Origin: Vreelandella venusta
GTDB taxonomy: Bacteria; Pseudomonadota; Gammaproteobacteria; Pseudomonadales; Halomonadaceae
NCBI RefSeq assembly: GCF_007989605.1
Contig: NZ_BJUL01000008.1
Coordinates: forward strand, 1 to 64,000
DNA: 64,000 bases
Reading direction: 5' to 3'
Shown one piece after another: positions 8,899 through 16,644 of this stretch (its first letter is position 1; the number at the start of each line of letters is the position of its first letter). The notes below the pieces were generated by a model that saw only the letters and a list, made by a program, of their open reading frames with translations, searched no databases and had not been told where the DNA came from. The position numbers and the translations under genes are program-made.

Positions 8899-10062
8899 AT
8901 GGCGTTTGATTTTGTCACGCCCGTCGAACGACGCTCTCCCGAAGGGGGGTACGCCTCACAAAAATGGCATCGCTATGATGCAAATGTACTGCCGTTGTGG
9001 GTGGCAGATATGGATTTTTGCTCACCGCCCGCCGTGATTGAGGCGCTACGTGCCCGGGTGGAGCACGGTGTCTATGGCTATGGCGAGGTGCCCGATACGT
9101 TAACCGAAGCCCTCTGCCAGTGGAGCGCCCATCATTACGATTGGTCGATTCAGCCTGATTGGCAGCAGTGGTTGCCTGGGGTTGTGCCCGCGTTGCATTT
9201 TGCGGCGATGGCGCTCACCAAGCCCGGTGACGGGGTGCTTACAATTGCCCCTATTTATCCACCTTTCCTGGCCGTTGCAGAGCGCACAGGACGGCTGGCC
9301 CAGCAGGCGATGTTAGCTGAGCCAGCGTCCCCTGGCGAGCCTTGGCAGTTGGATATTGACGCGCTAGAAGCCGCGATAACACCGCAAACCCGCCTACTGC
9401 TGTGGTGCCACCCGCACAATCCAACAGGGCGTGTATGGAGTGACCGGGAGCTTACCAAGTTGGCCGCCGTCGTTGAGCGGCATGATTTATGGGTGGTCTC
9501 TGATGAGTTGCACTGTGATCTACTGCTAGACGAGGGAGCGCAACATCGCCCCTTGGCTGCTATGATCCCGGCACTGGCTAAACGCACGATCACGCTATGG
9601 GCGCCGTCAAAAACGTTCAACCTTGCGGGGCTGACCAGTGCCTGTGCCATTATCCCTGATGCTGAGCTGCGAAAGCGTTTTGCTGAGGCCACAAAAGGCT
9701 TTTTACCTGATGGCAATGTGCTGGGGCTGGTTGCTGCTGAAGCGGCTTATCGCGAAGGTGAACCCTGGCGCCAAGCGCTGTTAGCGGTACTGCGTGATCA
9801 CCGCGCTACGCTGCAGGCACGGGTAGCGTTATGGCCGGGAGTGACCATGAGCGAGCCGGAGTCCACTTATCTTGCGTGGCTGGATATGCGCGAGGCGGGG
9901 CTAGGCGATTCGCCCGCCAAGGCATTACTGGAAAGGGCGGGCGTAGCGCTGTCTGATGGGGCTGCGTTTGGCTGCCCTGGGTTTGTGCGGCTTAATTTTG
10001 GTACTACCGCTTCGCAATTGGAAGCGGCGTTAGCAAGAATGGATGAGTTGCTGAAAGCCTGA
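8899..10062 (+). CDS. MalY/PatB-type PLP-dependent C-S lyase
   Basis: 387 residues, fold-type I aminotransferase class. MalY/PatB marks are the N-terminal LPLWVADMDF, the HPHNPTGRVW loop and the PLP lysine K238 in APSKTFNLAGL. Members cleave cystathionine or cysteine conjugates to thiol, pyruvate and ammonia. I favour ATG 8899 over the upstream GTG 8887 because the protein then begins MAFDFVTPVERR, as is usual in the family. It is monocistronic. Confidence 0.9.
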   Translation: MAFDFVTPVERRSPEGGYASQKWHRYDANVLPLWVADMDFCSPPAVIEALRARVEHGVYGYGEVPDTLTEALCQWSAHHYDWSIQPDWQQWLPGVVPALHFAAMALTKPGDGVLTIAPIYPPFLAVAERTGRLAQQAMLAEPASPGEPWQLDIDALEAAITPQTRLLLWCHPHNPTGRVWSDRELTKLAAVVERHDLWVVSDELHCDLLLDEGAQHRPLAAMIPALAKRTITLWAPSKTFNLAGLTSACAIIPDAELRKRFAEATKGFLPDGNVLGLVAAEAAYREGEPWRQALLAVLRDHRATLQARVALWPGVTMSEPESTYLAWLDMREAGLGDSPAKALLERAGVALSDGAAFGCPGFVRLNFGTTASQLEAALARMDELLKA

Positions 10063-10072
10063 TCAGAACTAA

Positions 10073-11017
10073 TTAATACAACAGAGCAAATAGTTTGCGC
10101 CGATAGGTAACGGTTAGCGGGTGGTCGGCACCCAAAGCGTCGAATACTTGCAATAAGGTTTTGCGGGCCGCGTCGTCGTTATAGGCGCGGTCATCTTTCA
10201 TTAAACCAAGCAGCCCCTCAAGGCCTGTTTCGTATTGGCCATCGGCAACATGGCGCAGTGCACGCTGGTAGCGCGCTTCACTGTCGTTGCGATCACCCAG
10301 CGCGGCGACGTCTTCGACAGAAAGAGCCTGCTCGCTAAATTCGATACTGGCTCGCACACCGCGGGCAGGTGAGGCATCGCGCTCTTCGGGGGGTAAGTTG
10401 TCGAGCACACTGCGAGCTTCATCTCCACGCTTTTCAGCCACCAGTGCCCTTGCAAGGCTGATTTGGTAGGCGTAGTGCTCTGGATACTGGCTAATCAGGG
10501 TTTGATAAATTTCGCGTGCGCCTGCTGCATCGCCCGCTGCTAATGCCTCTTCGGCTTGATCTTCTGGACTGGGCGGTGCATCGCCTGGGGCTGGGAAGTA
10601 GCGGTTTAGCCACTCGCGCACTTCCTTCTCAGGTAGTACGCCTTGGAAACTATCGACCAAGCCTCCTTGGCTAACGAGCTTAACATCGGGGGTCGAGCGA
10701 ACACCTAACTGGCTAGCGATTTCCGGGTTAGCTTCAACATCCAGCTTGCCAAGCAGGAAGGCGCCCGCGTACTCAACGGCTAGCTTTTCCAATACCGATA
10801 GCAGAGCGTTGCCGCTGGCGTTGGAAGGTGAATGACAGCCCAGTAGCACTGGCACCTGCATCGATGCTTCAAGTACTTGCTGAATATTGCCAGCGTCAAG
10901 CTCAATAATAACTTCTTCAGCTGTCACGGAAGGACGAGCTGTGCCCGCTTCTTCGTTGTTGATATTAGCAGGTTCCGCGGTCAACGGATTGCCGGTACGG
11001 GGATCAATAATGGACAT
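10073..11017 (-). CDS. cnoX: Chaperedoxin CnoX (YbbN), thioredoxin-TPR protein
   Basis: 314 residues: an N-terminal thioredoxin-like domain (about 40-125), then a TPR-rich C-terminal half (about 130-310) with repeats such as EEALAAGDAAGAREIYQTLI. The usual CxxC is replaced by CHSPS, so only the first Cys remains and it is not a standard disulfide reductase; loss of one or both Cys is known in CnoX. The E. coli protein is a holdase that passes clients to GroEL and DnaK under oxidative or hypochlorous stress. ATG 11032 is an alternative start. Confidence 0.88.
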   Translation of the reverse strand: MSIIDPRTGNPLTAEPANINNEEAGTARPSVTAEEVIIELDAGNIQQVLEASMQVPVLLGCHSPSNASGNALLSVLEKLAVEYAGAFLLGKLDVEANPEIASQLGVRSTPDVKLVSQGGLVDSFQGVLPEKEVREWLNRYFPAPGDAPPSPEDQAEEALAAGDAAGAREIYQTLISQYPEHYAYQISLARALVAEKRGDEARSVLDNLPPEERDASPARGVRASIEFSEQALSVEDVAALGDRNDSEARYQRALRHVADGQYETGLEGLLGLMKDDRAYNDDAARKTLLQVFDALGADHPLTVTYRRKLFALLY

Positions 11018-11378
11018 GGCTAGGCTCTGCATCGCTTGAAGTGGATTACGTTATGATATGCAGGCAATCGGGGAAGGATTCAAGGAAACAGCGGTAAATA
11101 AAGTACCTATCACAAAAAGGGCTGCTCAAGAATCGAAATCAGAGTGACTTGTCAGGCGTTTTAAGAACGACCTCTACTGTTGCATTTGCGACGTACCACT
11201 TGGTTTGTAAGAGGGTTTTGTCGCTATTCGGCGTATTCGTGCCAAAATGCGACTCATGAGTAATGCCACCCCGGCACGAGTGAGTGTTCACTGCAGTAAT
11301 GGGAAACTAAGAAACGCCAGCGCCACCTATACTAATAAAAAGAAAAACTGATGATCTAAGGTGACGGAGGGTAAATCG
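11018..11378. promoter_or_regulatory. Intergenic region between cnoX and gbdR
   Basis: 361 bp between divergent genes, with no coding signal. It holds a 14-base site TGCATTTGCGACGT at 11181-11194, found almost identically on the opposite strand upstream of glyA, and a TGTCGC at 11219-11224. These are candidates for autoregulation by the neighbouring AraC-type regulator; the link is inference. Confidence 0.45.
11181..11194 (+). promoter_or_regulatory. Candidate operator shared with glyA
   Basis: TGCATTTGCGACGT; the glyA upstream region carries TGCATTTGCGACAT on the minus strand (13 of 14 identical). Both genes belong to betaine catabolism, so a common regulator, most simply GbdR, is a reasonable guess. 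No binding data can be inferred from sequence alone. Confidence 0.35.
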
Positions 11379-12524
11379 ATGACATCAGACAAATCAAAAG
11401 ACCAGACAGCAAATCTCCATCGTGCGGGTGAACCGCAAACCCTTGGTTTTCTCCTGCTGGATAATTTCACGTTAATTTCCCTAGCTTCAGCCATTGAGCC
11501 TTTGCGGATGGCTAATCAATTATCTGGCCGCGAACTATACCGCTGGTACACCCTAACCCAAGACGGTTTGCCGGTGCGTGCCAGTGATGGGTTGCAGGTA
11601 ACGCCGGATGCTTCTATGCACGCACCCTTATCGCTAGAGTGGGTCGTTGTGTGCGGAGGAGTGGGGCCTCAGCATAGTGTTACTCGTGAGCATGTGCGTT
11701 GGCTTCAGTCGCAGTCGCGTCAACTCAAACGTTTAGGTTCGGTATGTACGGGAAGCTGGGCGCTAGGCCAAGCAGGGCTGCTTGATCACTATGAGACCAG
11801 CATCCATTGGGAGTGTTTGGCTTCTATGCAGGAAGCTTTTCCGAATGTCATTCTGACGACCTTTCTGTTTTCGATTGACCGGGATCGATTCACCGCGTCT
11901 GGCGGCACAGCACCGCTCGATATGATGCTTAACCTGATTGCTCATGACCATGGACGTGAGCTGTCGGCAGGCATCTCCGAGATGTTTATCTATGAGCGTG
12001 TGCGTAACGAGCAGGACCAGCAGCGCGTGCCGCTTAAACATGTGCTGGGCACTACCCAGCCCAAGCTGTTGGAGATCGTCGCTTTGATGGAATCCAACCT
12101 TGAGGAGCCGATCGAGCTCGACGAGCTCGCTCGTTATGTCAATGTTTCGCGTCGCCAGTTAGAGCGCCTATTCCAACGCTATCTGCTCTGCTCGCCATCG
12201 CGTTATTATCTCAAGCTGCGCTTAGTGCGTGCTAGACAATTGCTTAAGCAAACGCCTTTATCGATTATCGAGATTGCTTCCGTTTGTGGCTTCGTTTCTA
12301 CGCCCCATTTTTCTAAGTGCTACCGTGAATACTTTGGCGTACCGCCAAGAAATGAGCGCCTCGGGGTGCATGATCGGCAAGCAAATAATCACGCCAAGTC
12401 GCCACCGCTGATCAAACGGTGGGGGAGCGAGCCCAATGCCAATGAGCCTTTCTCAAGCGCTCAGCAGGCACTTGCATGTGCTCAGGGAGAGCCTACGTTT
12501 GCCAGCGTGACGCTGCTGAGCTGA
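11379..12524 (+). CDS. gbdR: GlxA-type AraC regulator, GbdR-like
   Basis: 381 residues: an N-terminal DJ-1/PfpI-like amidotransferase domain (about 20-195, with VCTGSWALGQAGLL) and a C-terminal AraC double helix-turn-helix (about 230-325, ARYVNVSRRQLERLFQRYL and IIEIASVCGFVSTPHFSKCYR). This architecture is that of GbdR, which in Pseudomonas activates betaine, dimethylglycine and sarcosine catabolic genes in response to betaine and dimethylglycine. Its position directly before the dgc cluster supports the name. ATG 11379 has GGAGGG 9 bases upstream, so I prefer it to the GTG at 11361. A strong terminator follows. Confidence 0.88.
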   Translation: MTSDKSKDQTANLHRAGEPQTLGFLLLDNFTLISLASAIEPLRMANQLSGRELYRWYTLTQDGLPVRASDGLQVTPDASMHAPLSLEWVVVCGGVGPQHSVTREHVRWLQSQSRQLKRLGSVCTGSWALGQAGLLDHYETSIHWECLASMQEAFPNVILTTFLFSIDRDRFTASGGTAPLDMMLNLIAHDHGRELSAGISEMFIYERVRNEQDQQRVPLKHVLGTTQPKLLEIVALMESNLEEPIELDELARYVNVSRRQLERLFQRYLLCSPSRYYLKLRLVRARQLLKQTPLSIIEIASVCGFVSTPHFSKCYREYFGVPPRNERLGVHDRQANNHAKSPPLIKRWGSEPNANEPFSSAQQALACAQGEPTFASVTLLS

Positions 12525-12549
12525 TATTGACTACGCAGCCAACGATGAG

Positions 12550-12585
12550 AACGTGCTACCCAGCGTCGGGTAGCACGTTTTTTTA
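12550..12585 (+). terminator. Rho-independent terminator after gbdR
   Basis: A 12-bp stem AACGTGCTACCC / GGGTAGCACGTT with a 6-base loop followed by a run of T. It separates gbdR from the dipeptidase-dgc operon, so the latter must have its own promoter. Confidence 0.9.
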
Positions 12586-12629
12586 TATTGCTACCACGCT
12601 GCTGCAAATATCAAAAGATCCCAAGTAGC

Positions 12630-12645
12630 TGTCGTGTTCACGACA
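12630..12645. promoter_or_regulatory. Palindrome upstream of the dgc operon
   Basis: TGTCGTGTTCACGACA is a perfect palindrome with 7-bp arms and a 2-base centre, about 100 bp before the dipeptidase gene. A related sequence, TGTCGTGAAAACGACC, lies at 23584-23599 between the BCCT transporter and fdhA. It is a candidate activator site, possibly for GbdR. Confidence 0.4.
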
Positions 12646-12742
12646 CAATGACGTTTTTGGAATTTCCGTCGTCGTTTCCAAGAGCAGCCCAAGCCAACGT
12701 CAGCGCTATGCTCGCTACATAAATCAATGTTGGAGCTTAGCT

Positions 12743-13720
12743 ATGACACCCTCAGAACTGCACGATGACGCTATCGTCATCGATGGCTTGATTATCGCCA
12801 AATGGAATCGTGAGCTGCTTGAGGACATGCGTCGCGGTGGTTTGACGGCGGCTAACTGCACTGTTTCGGTGTGGGAAGGGTTTCAGGCCACGGTCGATAA
12901 TATCGTCAAGTCAAACCAACTGATGGCCGAGTGTAGTGACCTGGTACGCCCGGTACGCACCACCGCTGATATCACGCGTGCGAAAGAAGAGGGCAAAACT
13001 GGAATCATCTTTGGTTTCCAGAATGCGCATGCGTTTGAGGATCAGATTGGCTATGTAGAGATCTTCAAGCAGCTGGGCGTGGGCATTGTACAGATGTGCT
13101 ACAACACCCAGAATCTAGTGGGAACCGGCTGCTACGAGCGTGACGGCGGCCTGTCTGGCTTTGGGCGTGAAATCGTCGCTGAAATGAACCGTGTCGGCAT
13201 TATGTGTGACCTCTCTCATGTCGGTGCGAAAACCTCTGAAGAGGTGATTCTCGAATCCAAAAAGCCGGTTTGCTACTCCCACTGCCTGCCCTCCGGGCTC
13301 AAAGAGCACCCGCGCAACAAATCCGATCAAGAGCTCAAGTTCATTGCTGATCACGGAGGTTTCGTCGGTGTCACCATGTTCGCACCTTTCCTCAAAAAGG
13401 GCATCGACTCCACCATCGAAGACTACTGTGAAGCGATCGAGTACGTCATGAATATCGTTGGTGAAGATGCTATCGGCATCGGTACTGATTTCACCCAAGG
13501 ACACGGTCAAGAGTTCTTCGAGTGGCTGACTCATGACAAGGGCTATGCCCGTCGTTTGACAGACTTTGGCAAGATCATTAATCCCAAAGGCATTCGCACC
13601 ATCGGAGAGTTCCCTAATCTCACCGAGGCGCTCCTTAAGCGCGGCTTTAGTGAAACTCAGGTCAGGAAGGTCATGGGTGAGAACTGGGTACGCGTCCTCA
13701 AGGATGTCTGGGGCGCCTAA
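12743..13720 (+). CDS. Membrane-dipeptidase-family metallohydrolase of the dgc operon
   Basis: 325 residues of the renal dipeptidase (peptidase M19) family. Seen motifs: an N-terminal DAIVIDGLI where the family has its HxD metal site (the usual His-x-Asp is here IDG), FGFQNAHAFED, MCDLSHVGAKTSEEVI and YSHCLPSGLKEHPRNKSD. In P. aeruginosa a homologous gene (PA5396) stands first in the dgc operon, but its substrate is not established. RBS GGAG precedes ATG 12743. The gene order dipeptidase, DUF5943-like, dgcA, dgcB, etfA, etfB matches Pseudomonas. Whether the altered N-terminal metal site affects catalysis is open. Confidence 0.85.
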   Translation: MTPSELHDDAIVIDGLIIAKWNRELLEDMRRGGLTAANCTVSVWEGFQATVDNIVKSNQLMAECSDLVRPVRTTADITRAKEEGKTGIIFGFQNAHAFEDQIGYVEIFKQLGVGIVQMCYNTQNLVGTGCYERDGGLSGFGREIVAEMNRVGIMCDLSHVGAKTSEEVILESKKPVCYSHCLPSGLKEHPRNKSDQELKFIADHGGFVGVTMFAPFLKKGIDSTIEDYCEAIEYVMNIVGEDAIGIGTDFTQGHGQEFFEWLTHDKGYARRLTDFGKIINPKGIRTIGEFPNLTEALLKRGFSETQVRKVMGENWVRVLKDVWGA

Positions 13721-13801
13721 ACGCTTGCTCCATAAGATTGATAGGAGCGATGGGATAAGCCTGCTCCTTAGCCAAGAATAATGATGTAGAGGATGATACC
13801 C

Positions 13802-14347
13802 GTGACCAAACTGGCCCCCGCACTGCCTATCGAAGTCGATAGTGAAACCGGCGTCTGGACGACTGATGCGCTGCCGATGCTCTATGTACCACGGCACTTT
13901 TTTATCAACAACCATGTGGCCGTTGAAGAGGCGCTAGGTGCTGAAAAGTACGCTGAAATCCTCTATCACGCTGGCTATAAGAGTGCCTGGCACTGGTGTG
14001 AGAAAGAAGCCGAGTGCCATGGCCTCGAAGGTGAGGCCGTTTTTGAGCACTACATGCTGCGTCTCTCTCAGCGTGGCTGGGGCCACTTCATCACTGAACA
14101 GATTGATCTTGACGCTGGCACGGCTCAGGTGCGGCTAGAACATAGCGCCTTCGTTTACCAACTGGGTAAGGTTGGGCGCAAGGTCGAGTACATGTTCACT
14201 GGCTGGTTTGCTGGGGCCATGAATCAAATTCTCGCTGCACGGGGTAGTTCGCTGCGCACCGTTGCTGAGCAGACGCAGAGCGCTGCCGAACCCGGCTGTG
14301 ATGTCGGCGTCTTCGCTGTCAAACCGCTGCCCGATGCTGCCCACTAA
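13802..14347 (+). CDS. V4R/DUF5943-like protein of the dgc operon (PA5397-like)
   Basis: 181 residues, soluble. The central and C-terminal parts (HYMLRLSQRGWGHFITEQ, RLEHSAFVYQ, FTGWFAGAMNQIL) resemble the 4-vinyl-reductase-like ligand-binding fold, with a Cys near the end. It is found with dgcAB in pseudomonads and has no defined function. I place the start at GTG 13802: AGAGG at 13788-13792 abuts ATG 13793 with no spacer but is 9 bases from this GTG. It is followed closely by dgcA. Confidence 0.75.
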   Translation: MTKLAPALPIEVDSETGVWTTDALPMLYVPRHFFINNHVAVEEALGAEKYAEILYHAGYKSAWHWCEKEAECHGLEGEAVFEHYMLRLSQRGWGHFITEQIDLDAGTAQVRLEHSAFVYQLGKVGRKVEYMFTGWFAGAMNQILAARGSSLRTVAEQTQSAAEPGCDVGVFAVKPLPDAAH

Positions 14348-14371
14348 CCCTGGGTGTGAGGAGAGATAACC

Positions 14372-16444
14372 ATGGCATTTGACGCAATCTTTGAGCCCAT
14401 CGAGATCGGCAAGCTGACCATTCGCAACCGTGTGGTCAGTACCGCCCATGCCGAGGTGCATGCCACTGACGGTGGTATGACGACTGAGCGCTACGTCAGG
14501 TACTACGAAGAAAAATCCAAGGGTGGCTGTGGCCTGTGTATCTGCGGTGGCTCATCAGTGGTGTCCATTGATAGCCCTCAGGGCTGGTGGAGCTCGGTGA
14601 ACCTTTCTACCGACCGCATCATTCCACACTTTCAGAACCTGGCGGACGCCGTGCACAAGCATGGTGGCAAGATCATGATCCAGATTACCCATATGGGTCG
14701 CCGCTCACGCTGGGATGGCTTCGATTGGTCGACGCTGGTATCCCCCTCTGGCATTCGCGAACCGGTACACCGCTCCACTTGCAAGACTATCGAGGTGGAA
14801 GAGATTTGGCGGATTATCGGTGACTTCGCCCAGGCCGCGCGACGGGCCAAAGAGGGCGGGCTCGACGGTGTCGAACTGTCCGCCGTGCACCAGCACCTGA
14901 TCGACCAGTTCTGGAGCCCTAGGGTCAACAAGCGTACCGACGAGTGGGGCGGTAGTTTCGAAAATCGCATGCGCTTCGGCATGGAAGTACTCAAAGCGGT
15001 ACGTGCCGAAGTGGGCGATGACTTTGTGGTAGGGATGCGCATTTGTGGTGACGAATTCCACCCGGATGGCCTTTCGCATGAAGACATGAAACAGATCGCC
15101 GCTTATTACGATGCCACTAAAATGGTCGACTTTTTCGGCGTCATTGGCTCTGGCTGCGACACCCACAACACACTGGCCAACGTTATTCCCAATATGTCTT
15201 TTCCACCGGAGCCTTTTCTACATCTGGCGGCGGGGATCAAGGAAGTGGTGAATGTGCCGGTAATCCACGCCCAGAATATTAAAGACCCCAATCAGGCCCA
15301 GCGTATTCTCGAAGGGGGCTACGTGGATCTGGTAGGCATGACCCGGGCGCATATTGCTGATCCTCACCTGATTGCCAAGATCAAGATGGGGCAGATCGAT
15401 CAGATTAAGCAGTGCGTAGGGGCAAACTACTGCATCGACCGCCAATACCAGGGCCTTGACGTACTGTGTATTCAAAACGCTGCCACCTCGCGGGAATACA
15501 TGGGGCTGCCGCATATCATTGAAAAGACCGAGGGCGCCAAGCGCAAAGTCGTGGTAGTAGGCGGTGGTCCCGGCGGTATGGAGGCGGCTCGGGTTGCCGC
15601 TGAGCGTGGTCATGATGTCACTCTGTTTGAGGCCGCTGATGCCCTGGGTGGACAGATCACTATCGCTGCTCAGGCGCCGCAGCGCGACCAAATCGCCGGT
15701 ATCACTCGTTGGTATCAGTTGGAGCTGGCACGCCTAAAAGTCGATCTGCGACTAGCGACTCGTGCTGATGAGGCAACCTTGCTTGATCTGCGTCCCGATA
15801 TCGTGGTGCTCGCCACCGGTGGCCAACCCTTCCTTAGCCAGCACCCGGAATGGGGCTATTCGGAGAATGCCGAGGAGAGTCTGGTGGTCAGCACTTGGGA
15901 TATTCTCTCAGGCAAGGTGGCACCCGGTAAAAACGTGCTGATTTACGACGCCATCTGCGAATTCTCTGGCGTCTCGGCGGCCGACTATCTGGCGGATAAG
16001 GGCGCCAAGGTCGAGATCGTTACTGACGATATCAAACCTGGTGCAGCGGTGGGGGGCACCACCTTTCCCACTTATTACCGCAGCCTATACGAGAAAGAAG
16101 TGATCATGTCCTCTGACTTGATGCTGCATAAGGTCTACCGCGAGGGCGACGGCCTAGTGGCAGTGCTCGAAAATGAGTATACCGGTGCTTTGGAAGAGCG
16201 CGTGGTTGATCAGGTGGTCGTAGAAAACGGCGTGCGTCCTGACGAGGCACTTTATTACGCCCTTAAAGAGCAGTCCCGCAACAAAGGGCAGGTGGATCTT
16301 GAAGCGCTCTATGCGATTCAGCCGCAGCCCCGCCTGAGCGAAGAGGGAGATGGCTTCCTGCTATTCCGTCTGGGCGACTGTACAGCTCCGCGTAACACCC
16401 ACGCGGCCATCTACGACGCCCTGCGAATCTGCAAGGACTTTTGA
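14372..16444 (+). CDS. dgcA: Dimethylglycine demethylase subunit DgcA
   Basis: 690 residues. An N-terminal old-yellow-enzyme TIM barrel (about 1-370) with HQHLIDQFWSPRVNKR and an iron-sulfur Cys group (CVGANYC plus a Cys some residues later), then an FAD/NAD(P)-binding domain opening with VVVGGGPGGMEAARVA at about 392. This is the layout of the trimethylamine dehydrogenase/2,4-dienoyl-CoA reductase family. In the betaine pathway DgcAB oxidises dimethylglycine to sarcosine and formaldehyde, passing electrons to ETF. GAGGAG precedes the ATG. A 200-bp gap separates it from dgcB. Confidence 0.93.
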   Translation: MAFDAIFEPIEIGKLTIRNRVVSTAHAEVHATDGGMTTERYVRYYEEKSKGGCGLCICGGSSVVSIDSPQGWWSSVNLSTDRIIPHFQNLADAVHKHGGKIMIQITHMGRRSRWDGFDWSTLVSPSGIREPVHRSTCKTIEVEEIWRIIGDFAQAARRAKEGGLDGVELSAVHQHLIDQFWSPRVNKRTDEWGGSFENRMRFGMEVLKAVRAEVGDDFVVGMRICGDEFHPDGLSHEDMKQIAAYYDATKMVDFFGVIGSGCDTHNTLANVIPNMSFPPEPFLHLAAGIKEVVNVPVIHAQNIKDPNQAQRILEGGYVDLVGMTRAHIADPHLIAKIKMGQIDQIKQCVGANYCIDRQYQGLDVLCIQNAATSREYMGLPHIIEKTEGAKRKVVVVGGGPGGMEAARVAAERGHDVTLFEAADALGGQITIAAQAPQRDQIAGITRWYQLELARLKVDLRLATRADEATLLDLRPDIVVLATGGQPFLSQHPEWGYSENAEESLVVSTWDILSGKVAPGKNVLIYDAICEFSGVSAADYLADKGAKVEIVTDDIKPGAAVGGTTFPTYYRSLYEKEVIMSSDLMLHKVYREGDGLVAVLENEYTGALEERVVDQVVVENGVRPDEALYYALKEQSRNKGQVDLEALYAIQPQPRLSEEGDGFLLFRLGDCTAPRNTHAAIYDALRICKDF

Positions 16445-16644
16445 CCTGAGCGAGAGCCGGGACGCCGGTGGAAGACCGTAGTGAGGGTCATTTGCCATGG
16501 CCGTAAAACAGCTCCATACGTTTACGGCATTTCCGCCATCCGTGGCGGCTAGATGGCAAAGGTAGCGCCCAGGAATGGGATTGCAGCGCCCTTGCAGCGG
16601 TCTGCCGCCGGAGCAGTCCCGCCGCGACAGATGAGGTGAGTACC

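Noticed and set aside
13115..13915. 266-codon open frame on the minus strand
   Set aside because: It lies opposite the dipeptidase gene and the start of the next gene, has no ribosome site, and its translation shows no family features.
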